64,000 nt of DNA from Desulfopila inferna (GCF_016919005.1 NZ_JAFFQE010000002.1:310001-374000), one strand, 5' to 3'. Shown: positions 8,980 through 18,067, numbered from the stretch's first letter. Translations and numbers: made by a program. Notes: generated by a model not told the origin, from the letters alone.

Positions 8980-9027
8980 CAAATCGGCTGGATCGTTTTC
9001 AGATGCGGATTGGTAATTCTCTGCAGG

Positions 9028-9858
9028 TCAATTCCCAAAGATATTTTTCATTGCTTCCATAGCCTGCTCCATTTCCTGTTGCTCTTCAGGAGTCAACTGC
9101 GGCTGCTGAGGGTTAGACGGCATCGGCTGGCCCTGCATTTTCTCGGCCGCTTCCGGATCCTTCAGAATGGCAATGGTCTCCCTGGCCATAGTCCTGGACA
9201 TGGCATCGGCTTCGGGGTCAAGAGCTGCAGTGATGCCTTCAGGATGTTCGAAATATTTCCCGGGTGCCGAACCTTCATCCACTTTTGTGGCTTCCGCCAG
9301 CATTTTCATGCCCATCATATTCGATTCCGTCTTCAGGGGCAGCCCGGTTTCATGGATGGAATATACCGTTGCTCCCATAACGTTGACCCTGTCACAGGGA
9401 TAGCCAAGGATTGTTTCAGCATTTTTCTCAACATCTACGGAAATCCCACCGAGCATTGGTCCGGCACTCATCTTCTCGCTGTTTTTGAGAACCTGCTCCT
9501 TTTCTTTCTTGCTGAGCTTGTTGTATTCCTCAATCATATACTTCTGTGGATTCGCCGCCTTTACTCCGGTGCCCTCCACAAGGTCATAGGTATAAATCCA
9601 CTCCGGATCGACAAATTCAGCGGTTTTTGTCTCTTGTTTCATGCCCATCATACTCATCACTGAGCTATGATATTTTGCAGTTTCCTTACCTGAGTTTTTA
9701 ATGTAGAGACTCTCTGTTCCTTCCTGCATCCCACTGAGAGAATATTCAATGGTTGCCTCTTTGAAAGGCAGCTTTACATCCCACGGATTCTTTTCCCCGG
9801 CGGAAACAAGTGCCGGAAGTATCAATAAAACAAGCAGCATCACTCCTTTTTTTACCAT
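9028..9858 (-). CDS. Secreted protein of unknown function, Met-rich
   Basis: About 276 residues. A clear signal peptide, MVKKGVMLLVLLILPALVSA, predicts export to the periplasm or outer membrane. The mature part has several Met-rich stretches (SSVMSMMGMKQ, NMMGMKM) and a C-terminal Gln/Glu/Met-rich helix (LTPEEQQEMEQAMEAM). The layout resembles secreted DUF4412-like proteins, but I cannot confirm a family. A longer frame starts 4 codons earlier (9870). The second ATG at 9858 was preferred because GGGGGAAGAA directly precedes it and the signal peptide starts there. It is monocistronic, with its own terminator. Confidence 0.7.
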   Translation of the reverse strand: MVKKGVMLLVLLILPALVSAGEKNPWDVKLPFKEATIEYSLSGMQEGTESLYIKNSGKETAKYHSSVMSMMGMKQETKTAEFVDPEWIYTYDLVEGTGVKAANPQKYMIEEYNKLSKKEKEQVLKNSEKMSAGPMLGGISVDVEKNAETILGYPCDRVNVMGATVYSIHETGLPLKTESNMMGMKMLAEATKVDEGSAPGKYFEHPEGITAALDPEADAMSRTMARETIAILKDPEAAEKMQGQPMPSNPQQPQLTPEEQQEMEQAMEAMKNIFGN

Positions 9859-10018
9859 TTCTTCCCCCATGGTTTACTTCATGTTTAAAATAATCGTGAT
9901 AAATGTCTCATGTCAGAATACACGGCTACTAACACACTGCTTAGGTGGATCCTCACTTTGTACAACCTTTCCCAGCGAATTTCAACATCGAAGCCACCGG
10001 ATGGTAAAAATTAGCCGC

Positions 10019-11182
10019 TTATCTCACTAGAATTTCATTAACTTTTTGAGCGGCAGCAATGATCTGCCCATCATCATTATAGAAATGAGGGGCAAAGCGC
10101 AGATAGCCGACAGGTGCAGAGATTATAACTCCGGCCTGTGCCAGTGCCTTCACCGTTTCCGCAGGGTTAGCGGCCGATTCCGCAGCAAGAATTCCCGAGC
10201 GGTTTTCTTTATTAAACCGGAGAAACCGCAGGCTGCCCTGATCCAGATGATCCAGAAGCACATCCTGCAGACGAAAGACCTCTTCACGTATCTCCTTTAT
10301 GTCATATTTGAGAAAGATCTCCCTGAAAAGAACATTCATTGCCACTATATGATCCCAGGGAAGCGTTGAATATTCAAACATCCTGCCATCTCCGTGGGGA
10401 GCCCAGCTATGATCAAGATAATCAAGGCCCTGGCGCATCAGTCCCGGGCCTGCCATGGTTTCCTCAAGTTTCCCTCTCAATTCCGGCGAGGTATAGAGCA
10501 GTGCCGATCCCTTCGGCCCCATCAGCCATTTCCAGCCGGAGGCGATTACAGCCGATGCCTGGAACTCTTCGGGAAAGACCGGTAAGACCCCTAAACTCTG
10601 AGCACAATCGACAATCAGGTCTATATTTTTCTCCCTGCACAAGGCGCCGAGGGAGCTAAGATCGGCGGCAAAGCCGCTGGTAAACTGGACGTGACTCAGG
10701 GCTACAATCCGAGTCCTCGGGGTAATCCGCTCTTCCAGCTCTTCCATTGACCATCCCCTCGGCCTCTCGATATCGTCATAGCCTCGGGCGGGATCGGTAT
10801 CACCGAGGAGTATCAGCTTTACTCCGCGTTTTTTCTGCAAGGCCCAGGGGTAGTGATTGCTGGGATACTCATGAACATAGCTGATTACCTCGTCCCCCGG
10901 CGAAAACGGATAGCCGTTTGCAATCATGCATAATCCTTCTGCAGTGTTGTGGACATAGGAAATATTATCCGCGGAAGTGCGCAGGAATTTACCAACATTT
11001 CCATGGAACTCGGGGATGACCCCGAAGTATTGAGGCAAAGCCTTGATGCCGCCGTTCGCCATAGTATCCACAAATTCCTTCATGGCTGCGGCTGCTCCCG
11101 CATAGATCGGGGAAATGGCGCAATGGGCCAGAAAGATATCATTTCTCTTCGCCGGAAATTTTTCCTCTGATTTATCAAACAT
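10019..11182 (-). CDS. PLP-dependent class V aminotransferase (NifS/CsdA-like fold)
   Basis: 387 residues. Fold type I PLP enzyme: DCAQSLG (residues 192-198) supplies the Asp that contacts the pyridine nitrogen, and SGWKWLMGPKGSALLY carries the Schiff-base lysine (Lys218). SHVQFTSG matches the conserved His/Gln region. The cysteine loop expected of a true cysteine desulfurase is not evident near the C-terminus, so it may be an isopenicillin epimerase-like or other class V enzyme with unknown substrate. It is not linked to iscU/sufU. A tandem 16-base duplication lies immediately upstream of the start. Confidence 0.8.
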   Translation of the reverse strand: MFDKSEEKFPAKRNDIFLAHCAISPIYAGAAAAMKEFVDTMANGGIKALPQYFGVIPEFHGNVGKFLRTSADNISYVHNTAEGLCMIANGYPFSPGDEVISYVHEYPSNHYPWALQKKRGVKLILLGDTDPARGYDDIERPRGWSMEELEERITPRTRIVALSHVQFTSGFAADLSSLGALCREKNIDLIVDCAQSLGVLPVFPEEFQASAVIASGWKWLMGPKGSALLYTSPELRGKLEETMAGPGLMRQGLDYLDHSWAPHGDGRMFEYSTLPWDHIVAMNVLFREIFLKYDIKEIREEVFRLQDVLLDHLDQGSLRFLRFNKENRSGILAAESAANPAETVKALAQAGVIISAPVGYLRFAPHFYNDDGQIIAAAQKVNEILVR

Positions 11183-11184
11183 TT

Positions 11185-11216
11185 TTATATCGCTGCTCCC
11201 TTATATCGCTGCTCCC
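11185..11216. repeat. Tandem 16-bp duplication before the aminotransferase start
   Basis: TTATATCGCTGCTCCC occurs at 11185-11200 and again at 11201-11216. In the direction of the minus-strand gene this duplicates a GGGAG ribosome-binding-like sequence. The nearer copy is 13 or so bases from the ATG at 11182. Confidence 0.8.
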
Positions 11217-11232
11217 GTATGGTCTGTAACGT

Positions 11233-11268
11233 CTAACCCAGCTGAGCTGGACTCCCCCTGAGATTGGC
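11233..11268 (-). repeat. R2 interspersed repeat copy
   Basis: CTAACCCAGCTGAGCTGG followed by ACTCCCCCTGAGATTGG. It is the reverse-complement orientation of the copy at 13623-13660. It lies directly after the stop of the 11270-13420 gene. Confidence 0.65.
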
Positions 11269-11269
11269 T

Positions 11270-13420
11270 TTAACCGACAAGATTACGGATAAAATCGCCA
11301 ATAATTGCATGTACTCTCCCGGAATCCTCGCCACGGATGATGATGTGATTCTTGTAATTCAGTAGAATATATTCCTTCTCTTCGGTGCCGAGCTCATCAT
11401 ATATCTGTCGTGACCCCTCTCTGCCCACAATCGGATTCCTGTCTGCCTGAAGAATCAGACTCGGATGATGTACCTTTGCCGGCACCGTTTTCAGCTTTTC
11501 GAGAAAAGCTCCGACATTTTTAACTCCTAATATCGGATTCTTATCATAGTTGACATGTATATTTTCGGAATTGAACTGGAAATAATCGATATCCAGATCA
11601 TCCTTTTTTATTTTTGCCAGTATCCGCGTCCAGACATCATTGCCCGGCATGAAGCTGGACGAATAGTCTTTGAGGTGCAGCGGCGGACAGACGGCAACAA
11701 CCCCCGCCAGCTTCTTCAGCCTCGAGGCAAGCTCCAGAACAAGGCAGCCACCCACCGAAACGCCGCCCAGAACCACATGCTCACAGATGCTGCTGATAAC
11801 AGCATAGCCTTTTTCCACGGAAAGCTGCCAGTCGGAATAGGTTTTCTGCGCCAGATCCTCGGGTGTTGTCCCGTGTCCGGCAAGTCGGGGTGCATACACC
11901 CATAATCCCTGTCGGTTTAGATAGCGGGCGAGTTCCATCACTTCCTCCGGTACCGACAGATAGCTGTGAACCAGTACCACTCCTATTTTACCGGTGGAAC
12001 CGCGCAGCAAAAAAGGGCTTCCGGATTTCGAGGTTGGAACGCCGCATCGCTTGCAATCCTGCAGATAGCTTTGGTCTTCCTCCTGCACCAGCATGTCGAG
12101 CACTTTCCTTCTGACCAGAAATCCTGGCTGCCAGGCCACCAATCGCACCAGGCGCTGCAATTCCCTTAAGGGCTCGACCTCATTAGCCATGACCTCAATG
12201 GGATTGTCAATTCTGCCCCGGTGAAACAGCAGGAGCTCCGGCAGCTTTCTCTTCAACTTGACAAGATAGCCGTTCTTTTTTTCGACAACGTTTTTTTCCA
12301 GGGCCAGTTCAATAAAATTCTCTACCTTTTTAAACCTGTCATCGGTGAGAAGATGCACCTGTTCCTCCTGCAGCGACCTGTGGAGATTGTACCCTATAGC
12401 GTTTTTATCGCTTATTTTCCTGACTGCCAGGTAAACCCTTCTGCGCAGATCCATTTCCTTCATCGTGGAAAAGGGATAGCGCTGCAGGAATGAGGCGAAC
12501 AGATGCTCATGGTTGACGGAGGTCATGTTATAAATGGCCTTCATATACCTCTGCATCATGTCCTCCGACAGGCTGCGCATATAGCGGGACAGTCTTTCCG
12601 AAAAATGAGGATATTCGCCGAAGGGGTGCTGTAATTCCCTGCCTACAATCCGTGAAGAGAGAAAATCCTCCAGCCCAATCGGCTTGCCGAAGTGAATATC
12701 GAGATCCACTCCCGAGAGCAGCATGGTGCCTTCGGTCATGAGTTCTTCGAGCATTCTCTCCGGCACTTCCTTCATCATCCTGGCGGCAAACTGAGAAGCG
12801 ATGTTTTCTTTTGCTCTGATTGGATAATAGGTAAGATTAACCGGAACAATTGTTGTGGCTTTGCCCCGGATATCATCAAGCGATGCGATTGAGAAAGCAT
12901 CGAGGAAGGTCTGAACATTGGCCGGCTCCTCCTTTTCCCTGGCAAGAAGATGATGGCGCAGAAATTCCGCACGCAGCGCCAGAGACGCTGCACCCGTATG
13001 CGGTTTATGGCTGCCTCCGTCATGGCGGATCAGGAATTTTCCTCCACCAATAATCTTCTTGGTCTTCACCATCCTGCCTTCCGGAAAGATAATCCAGTTT
13101 TCGGAGCCCGTGAGCAGACCCTTTAAGATGATCTTGTCGCGATTCGGATCCCTGGTGGAAATCACGCCGATCATATCCAGCAGCTTCTTCAAACTTCCCC
13201 TGAACAAAGATTCATCGGCCAGCGAAAAAACCGGGGTGGTGGTAAGATTATAAATATAGTAGGGAATCAGCAGCGTTTCGATTCTGGTAAAGTGGTTGAT
13301 CACAAAAATGGTGGGTCCGCCGGGAATATTTTCCTCACCGTGAATGACAACATCAGCCTTGGACAGGCTGGTAAGGGTTTTAATGGCAAGGCCGGTGGTA
13401 AAATATGCGGATGGATTCAT
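11270..13420 (-). CDS. Acyltransferase (PlsC-like) fused to alpha/beta hydrolase
   Basis: 716 residues in three parts. Residues 1-300 resemble a glycerolipid acyltransferase: NHFTRIETL (His43) stands at the HX4D motif with Glu48 in place of Asp, and FPEGR (113-117) is the phosphate-binding motif. Residues 300-460 form a charged linker with CKRCG. Residues 470-716 are a serine alpha/beta hydrolase of the monoacylglycerol lipase/esterase type: nucleophile elbow GVSVG (Ser556), oxyanion VLVHSYLS, and a late His in KNHIII. Its likely role is membrane lipid remodelling or acyl transfer between lipids; substrates are unknown. It starts in the cytoplasm with no clear signal peptide. Confidence 0.8.
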   Translation of the reverse strand: MNPSAYFTTGLAIKTLTSLSKADVVIHGEENIPGGPTIFVINHFTRIETLLIPYYIYNLTTTPVFSLADESLFRGSLKKLLDMIGVISTRDPNRDKIILKGLLTGSENWIIFPEGRMVKTKKIIGGGKFLIRHDGGSHKPHTGAASLALRAEFLRHHLLAREKEEPANVQTFLDAFSIASLDDIRGKATTIVPVNLTYYPIRAKENIASQFAARMMKEVPERMLEELMTEGTMLLSGVDLDIHFGKPIGLEDFLSSRIVGRELQHPFGEYPHFSERLSRYMRSLSEDMMQRYMKAIYNMTSVNHEHLFASFLQRYPFSTMKEMDLRRRVYLAVRKISDKNAIGYNLHRSLQEEQVHLLTDDRFKKVENFIELALEKNVVEKKNGYLVKLKRKLPELLLFHRGRIDNPIEVMANEVEPLRELQRLVRLVAWQPGFLVRRKVLDMLVQEEDQSYLQDCKRCGVPTSKSGSPFLLRGSTGKIGVVLVHSYLSVPEEVMELARYLNRQGLWVYAPRLAGHGTTPEDLAQKTYSDWQLSVEKGYAVISSICEHVVLGGVSVGGCLVLELASRLKKLAGVVAVCPPLHLKDYSSSFMPGNDVWTRILAKIKKDDLDIDYFQFNSENIHVNYDKNPILGVKNVGAFLEKLKTVPAKVHHPSLILQADRNPIVGREGSRQIYDELGTEEKEYILLNYKNHIIIRGEDSGRVHAIIGDFIRNLVG

Positions 13421-13620
13421 TCAACATCTCAATATAGAGGAAGGTGGGCGCAGATAGTACTATATTTGAGCAGGGAAAACAGGTCAAGACTATTTCAACC
13501 GGGTCATTTCCGGTCTCTGCCCTTACTTATGTATGCAATCATTGAAAACAATTGAGTTTTGCTAAGATTGATCTATAATAAAGATATTCCTGGCAATGAC
13601 GAACCTTTATAGCCAAACCA

Positions 13621-13660
13621 CGTATACCCCTCAAAGGGTACTCCAGCTCAGCTGGGTTAG
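13621..13660 (+). repeat. R2 interspersed repeat copy
   Basis: Contains GTATACCCCTCAAAGGGTAC and then CCAGCTCAGCTGGGTTAG, the best example here of the CCAGCTCAGCTGG near-palindrome. It lies in the 303-base gap between the divergent 13420 and 13724 genes. Confidence 0.65.
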
Positions 13661-13667
13661 CGGTGGG

Positions 13668-13683
13668 TGGTGCAATGATTGCC
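13668..13683 (+). promoter_or_regulatory. Candidate sigma-54 promoter of the OCD-arginase operon
   Basis: TGGTGCAATGATTGCC: GG (13669-13670) and GC (13681-13682) are separated by exactly 10 bases, with TTGC at -12. The predicted start is about 30 bases before the ATG at 13724. Arginase/ornithine operons of the roc type are sigma-54 dependent in other bacteria, which fits. Confidence 0.45.
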
Positions 13684-13723
13684 GCTCCGCCACAATCAAA
13701 CAGTATCAAATTGGAGAAACCGA

Positions 13724-14818
13724 ATGGCCCTCAGTCTGACCTTCACCCCCCCCGACTTTGACACGGCGGAGCTAAAAAACGGCCCATTTGCCGCCCTGGA
13801 AGCAGTACCGGCCGACGGCATCGCTCCCAGAAATTACCATGCTACTTCCAATTATCCGGAATACGCCAAACTGCCGGGATATGGCTGGGTTCTGGCACCG
13901 GAGAGCAGAATGGATGCCGTTCTGGTTGCAGACCAGGGCAAGCTCCAGGTGATTGAGGCCAGGAACCTGAAGAAAGGCGATATGGTTGTGGTCGGCAGAA
14001 CGGAAAACGGAGAAGAGGGGATATTCGTGCATTCCCATTGCTTTGAGAGAATTGCGGCGAGCACGGACAAATTCACCTTTCGCTCCCGCGGCACCAGGGA
14101 AACTCCCTTTTCCCGCTCCTATGACGAACTCTACAAGATTCTCAAACATGACCGCGATCATGGTCATATCGTCTGGGTTTTAGGCCCGGCCGTCGCCTTT
14201 GACAAAGACAGCCGGGAGGCTATGCAGGGACTGATCGCCAGCGGATTCTGCCATGCGCTGATGGCAGGCAATGCCTTGGCCACCCATGATATCGAAGCCG
14301 CCCATTTCGGCACCGGACTGGGCCAGAATATCTACAGTCAGGAACTCCAGTCCATGGGACACTACAACCACCTGGACATTCTCAATGAGGTGAGAAGGGC
14401 CGGCTCGATACGGGAGAGCATTAAAGTCCTGGGCATCAAGGATGGCATCATCAAGGCCTGTGAAGACCACGATGTACCTTACATCCTTGCCGGATCAATC
14501 CGCGACGACGGACCTCTTCCCGAAACCATCGGCAATGTCTATGAGTCACAGGACAGAATGCGGCAACATGCCAGAAAGGCGACCACGGTGATCACCATGG
14601 CCACGCAATTGCACTCCATCGCCTTCGGCAACATGACGCCGAGCTACCGGGTCATGCCCGACGGTGAAATCCGTCCGGTCTATTTTTATGTGGTGGACAT
14701 GTCCGAATTCTCCGCCGACAAGCTGGCCAACCGCGGCTCCGCCCAGGCCCAGGCCATTTTGACAAACGTTCAGGACTTCATTGTCAATCTCTGGAATTAT
14801 ATGCGGAAAAAAGACTGA
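13724..14818 (+). CDS. Archaeal-type ornithine cyclodeaminase (LOR/SDH domain, TIGR00300 type)
   Basis: 364 residues. The family block around FRSRGTRETPFSRSYDELY and the nucleotide-binding MAGNALATHDIEAAHFGT identify the LOR/SDH conserved-region family. Members of it in Methanococcus and as the C-terminal part of cyanobacterial AgrE convert ornithine to proline and ammonia with NAD. The ATG at 13724 follows GGAGAAACCGA and was chosen over an upstream TTG (13679). The arginase gene starts 2 bases after its stop, so the pair would take arginine to ornithine plus urea and then to proline. Function is inferred from family and neighbour. Confidence 0.8.
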   Translation: MALSLTFTPPDFDTAELKNGPFAALEAVPADGIAPRNYHATSNYPEYAKLPGYGWVLAPESRMDAVLVADQGKLQVIEARNLKKGDMVVVGRTENGEEGIFVHSHCFERIAASTDKFTFRSRGTRETPFSRSYDELYKILKHDRDHGHIVWVLGPAVAFDKDSREAMQGLIASGFCHALMAGNALATHDIEAAHFGTGLGQNIYSQELQSMGHYNHLDILNEVRRAGSIRESIKVLGIKDGIIKACEDHDVPYILAGSIRDDGPLPETIGNVYESQDRMRQHARKATTVITMATQLHSIAFGNMTPSYRVMPDGEIRPVYFYVVDMSEFSADKLANRGSAQAQAILTNVQDFIVNLWNYMRKKD

Positions 14819-14820
14819 TA

Positions 14821-15711
14821 ATGAAACAGACGGTCAGCATAATCGGCATCCCCATGGATTTGGGACAGCAGCAAAGAGGAGTCGACATGGGGCCGGTGGC
14901 CATACGATACGCCGGTCTGGCCCCGAAGCTGCGCAACCTGGGTTATCATACCATCGATCACGGCAATGTCGACGTTCCCGGTCATTATACCCTCTCCAGC
15001 ACACGCTACGAGGAGAGGCTCATCCCCATTTGCCGAGCCTGTGAACAGGCCTATAAACTTGGTGCCGACGCCATTGCCAACGGAGAAATCCCGATCTTTT
15101 TAGGCGGCGATCATTCCGCCTCCATCGGAACCATCGGCGGTGTCACCGATCAGGGTCCCTGCGGCCTTATCTGGGTAGATGCCCATGGTGATTTCAATAC
15201 CCTGGAAACATCCGCCAGTGAAAACATCCACGGCATGTCCCTGGCCATTCTTCTGGGCCGGGGATCAAAGGAACTTGTCGATGTAGGCAGACCGGGTGCG
15301 AAACTCGCCCCGGAAAACGTGGTCATGATCGGGGTTCGAGATCTTGATCACGAAGAGAAAAAACTGTTGGCACAGTCCGGCTGCACCGTCTATACTATGC
15401 GTGATGTCGACGAGTTGGGCATGCATGCGGTCCTGCGCAAAGCGCTAGCCGGACTCGCCGGACTCCCGGGGATCCATCTCAGCCTGGACATGGACGCCAT
15501 TGATCCTCTGGAAGCCCCCGGGGTTGGCACCCCTTCCCATGGAGGCCTGACCTACCGCGAGGCCCAGCTCATCATGGAAACCCTCTGTGATTCAGGTAAA
15601 CTGCATTCCGTGGATGTCATGGAAGTAAATCCCATCCTCGATGTCAAGAACAGGACGGCACAGGTCGCCGTCTCTCTGCTGACATCCCTGTTCGGCAAGT
15701 CCATCATCTGA
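14821..15711 (+). CDS. rocF: Arginase
   Basis: Hydrolyses arginine to ornithine and urea. The 296-residue ureohydrolase has the Mn ligand motifs GGDHS (His98), VDAHGD (Asp120, His122, Asp124) and SLDMDAIDP (Asp223, Asp225). ENIHGM and the N-terminal [14 protein letters not shown] favour arginase over agmatinase. It is tightly coupled to the upstream ornithine cyclodeaminase. No urease genes are seen, so urea may be excreted or used elsewhere. Confidence 0.9.
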   Translation: MKQTVSIIGIPMDLGQQQRGVDMGPVAIRYAGLAPKLRNLGYHTIDHGNVDVPGHYTLSSTRYEERLIPICRACEQAYKLGADAIANGEIPIFLGGDHSASIGTIGGVTDQGPCGLIWVDAHGDFNTLETSASENIHGMSLAILLGRGSKELVDVGRPGAKLAPENVVMIGVRDLDHEEKKLLAQSGCTVYTMRDVDELGMHAVLRKALAGLAGLPGIHLSLDMDAIDPLEAPGVGTPSHGGLTYREAQLIMETLCDSGKLHSVDVMEVNPILDVKNRTAQVAVSLLTSLFGKSII

Positions 15712-15746
15712 TGGACTGATAAAAGGCCCGATCTCCCACTTTGCAG
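15711..15746 (+). repeat. R1 interspersed repeat, left-end fragment
   Basis: ATGGACTGATAAAAGGCCCG then ATCTCCCACTTTGCAG closely matches 16880-16916 (ATGGACTGGTTAAAAGCTCG then ATCTCCATCGTTGCAG). Only the left end of the element is present, between the converging arginase and aminomutase-like genes. Confidence 0.55.
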
Positions 15747-15767
15747 GTTTTCCGAGAGTCGAGAGGA

Positions 15768-16847
15768 TCAGCTCTCCTCAGGAATATTCGGCCACTTAGT
15801 TGTAATTCCACGATAATTCTTAAGGGTATATTCTTTTTCATCCTTGCCCTCGATGTAGTAATCGGGCATCAGTGGAATTTTGCCGATGTTAGTGGCAATG
15901 ACATACATAGGCTGCGCCATGCCGGTAGTATGGCCGCGGATGGCATCACGAATAAGCTCCGCTCCCTTTTCCACAGGAGTCCTGAAGTGATCGATTCCAG
16001 GAGCTGGTTCGCAGTAGAAGAGATAATAGGGACGGATCCGAACCGACAACAGTTTCTGATGCAGTTCCCTGAATGTCTCGACATCGTCATTTATCCCTTT
16101 GAGCAGGACCGCCTGATTGCCGACGCTGATGCCGCATGTCTGCAGCTTGTAGACAGCCTCTGCGGTCATCTCCGTTATCTCTTTGGGATGATTGCATTGG
16201 GTATTCAGCCAGATCGGCACCTTATGATAACCGGAAAGCACTTTCATCAATCCGTCGGTGATACGATGCGGCAGAACAATCGGGACCCTCGAACCAAAAC
16301 GAATCATCTCGAGGTGCGGAATTTCACGAAGTTTACGAACCAGATATTCAATCCGGTCATCCGATAGAATCAGAGGATCGCCTCCGGTGATCAGGACATC
16401 GCGAACTTCGGTGTGTTCCGAGATCCATGCAAGTCCTTCATCGACATCCATACGCAGCTTGAGATCACGATCAACTACCAGCTCTTTGCGAAAACAGTGG
16501 CGGCAGTAATTGACACAGACATCGGTGACCGTGAAAGCGACGCGGTCCTGATACTGCCGGGCGATACTGTCAGGGCGCACTTCTTCGGTTTCCCTATTTT
16601 CCTTCCAGAGCAGATAGTCCTCGATGCCGTACTCGTTGACAGTTTCCTGCAGACTTGGCAGCACCTGACGCCGGATTGGACATTGCGGATCATCCTTATC
16701 CATGAGGGAGGCAAAATAGGGTGATGTTCCCCATTTGGTGTCGAGCGTTGTAATCGCCTGCTCTTCCTCCGCGGTGACGTTTATAAATTCCTTGAGCCGA
16801 TCAAGTGTATTTACAGACTGCTGTAACTGTTCCTGCCACTTTTCCAT
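15768..16847 (-). CDS. KamA-family radical SAM aminomutase, divergent substrate site
   Basis: 359 residues. The Fe-S motif CVNYCRHCF (Cys111, Cys115, Cys118) and the PLP-lysine region GKIPLMPDYY (Lys323) mark it as a lysine 2,3-aminomutase family member. In characterised lysine aminomutases two aspartates hold the substrate epsilon-amino group, in QCD...GHFRTP and DAPGGGGK. Here these segments read YCEPAPGIDHFRTP (Glu280) and ATNIGK, with a two-residue deletion. Lysine is therefore doubtful as substrate. No ablB acetyltransferase or elongation factor P gene is nearby. It faces the arginase operon tail-to-tail. Confidence 0.82.
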   Translation of the reverse strand: MEKWQEQLQQSVNTLDRLKEFINVTAEEEQAITTLDTKWGTSPYFASLMDKDDPQCPIRRQVLPSLQETVNEYGIEDYLLWKENRETEEVRPDSIARQYQDRVAFTVTDVCVNYCRHCFRKELVVDRDLKLRMDVDEGLAWISEHTEVRDVLITGGDPLILSDDRIEYLVRKLREIPHLEMIRFGSRVPIVLPHRITDGLMKVLSGYHKVPIWLNTQCNHPKEITEMTAEAVYKLQTCGISVGNQAVLLKGINDDVETFRELHQKLLSVRIRPYYLFYCEPAPGIDHFRTPVEKGAELIRDAIRGHTTGMAQPMYVIATNIGKIPLMPDYYIEGKDEKEYTLKNYRGITTKWPNIPEES

Positions 16848-16867
16848 AACTATCTACCCTGTTTTGA

Positions 16868-17010
16868 TCTTTTTACAATGATGGACTGGTTAAAAGCTCG
16901 ATCTCCATCGTTGCAGCATATCGAGCTTCTCGAAGTCGGAGCTTATGCCCGTGCGGGTGCTTATCGCAGAATGCTCTCGGCAACTTCGATGACTTTTTAC
17001 GAGATTATTT
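16868..17010 (+). repeat. R1 interspersed repeat, longest copy
   Basis: About 140 bp: ATGGACTGGTTAAAAGCTCG, then TCGAGCTTCTCGAAGTCGG, then CTTATGCCCGTGCGGGTGC, and finally AACTTCGATGACTTTTTACG. The left end recurs at 15711, the core at 7432, 62203 and 62490, and the right end at 62566 and in weak form at 35966. It contains CGAG...CTCG and CCCG...CGGG complementarity. Confidence 0.65.
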
Positions 17011-17056
17011 AGCTTGACTGAACTTGCTTTACACTATGTGGATACTGCACTTGGAA

Positions 17057-17965
17057 TCAAGTTTCAATATCCAATTTTTCTAAAATTCTCTCGGCATGAT
17101 TGAGCCGGGTTATGGCCTCATCGCCCAGCTGAGCCACAAGCTGGGAAAGCAGCGCTTCAATGCAGATTATCACGGCAGCTATGGGACTGAAAAAATAGGT
17201 TCCGTGAATGGCCGCAACCAGCAGGTTTTCCGTTTCTGTCGCCAGCGGTGATGAAAAACTGTCGGTGACGGCAACCAGATTGATTCCCTGCTGTGCACAA
17301 AACCGGCAGGCGTTGACGGTTTCTCTGGTGTAGGGGGAAATGCCTATGGCAATCACTAGCCCACCCGGCTTAAGCTGAGCCAGATCCTCTCCGATCGTAT
17401 GCCCCGGTTTCCCTGCAAGTGTGACTCCGTCACGAATCATCTGCATATAAAAGCTCAGAAAATAAGCTGCAGGGTAGCTGCCTCGCAGACCGAGAACAAG
17501 GACATGGTCCGCCCTTGTGATGAGACCGAGAATTTCCGTAAATTTTTCTTCATCAAAAGCATCATGGGTTACCATCACGTTGCTCCACTCATCCTGGATA
17601 ACCTTTTCGAAAATCGTTATATCATCTCCGGAATTATCCCGCTCCCGTTGCAGGAAGCGTTTGACCTGTTCACTATAAAAACCGCGCTGTTTCTTGAGAT
17701 TTGTGCGAAAAAGGGTTTTCAGTCCCTGGAATCCCTGAAAACCCAGCTTTTGAGAAAGACGGGTTATGGAAGAAATATGGACACCACTCTCCCGGGCAAT
17801 CTCGGAAATCGATTTGGCTGCGGTTTCGCTGGGAGCATCCAGCATGCTTTTCAAGACGGTGAGATTACGTTTGGTCAAACGAATGGAATGCTTGCCATTG
17901 TAGATTTTGACATACAGATCACATAATTCTTCCAGGCTGTCTGGTGGGAGAGCGTTTTTATTCAA
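17057..17965 (-). CDS. RpiR/MurR-family transcriptional regulator
   Basis: 302 residues. An N-terminal RpiR-type helix-turn-helix (about 25-75: SISEIARESGVHISSITRLS) is followed by a C-terminal SIS sugar-isomerase domain (about 130-265: VLVLGLRGSYPAAYFLSFYM, VIAIGISPYTRETVNACRF). SIS domains bind phosphosugars in most family members. It follows the amino acid ABC transporter genes by about 100 bases on the same strand, so it may be co-transcribed and regulate them; its ligand is unknown. Confidence 0.88.
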   Translation of the reverse strand: MNKNALPPDSLEELCDLYVKIYNGKHSIRLTKRNLTVLKSMLDAPSETAAKSISEIARESGVHISSITRLSQKLGFQGFQGLKTLFRTNLKKQRGFYSEQVKRFLQRERDNSGDDITIFEKVIQDEWSNVMVTHDAFDEEKFTEILGLITRADHVLVLGLRGSYPAAYFLSFYMQMIRDGVTLAGKPGHTIGEDLAQLKPGGLVIAIGISPYTRETVNACRFCAQQGINLVAVTDSFSSPLATETENLLVAAIHGTYFFSPIAAVIICIEALLSQLVAQLGDEAITRLNHAERILEKLDIET

Positions 17966-18067
17966 TTGATATCAATCCTGATGAAAAAGTGAAAATCTAC
18001 GCAAGGAAACTCATTTCCAGTTCCGTTTTTTTTCACTAAAATCCTGAAAAACACTTACCAGGAAAGG

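Noticed and set aside
15768-16847. EpmB (EF-P beta-lysylation) identity for the KamA-like protein
   Set aside because: No elongation factor P or EpmA gene nearby and a PLP lysine region closer to catabolic aminomutases; not supported.
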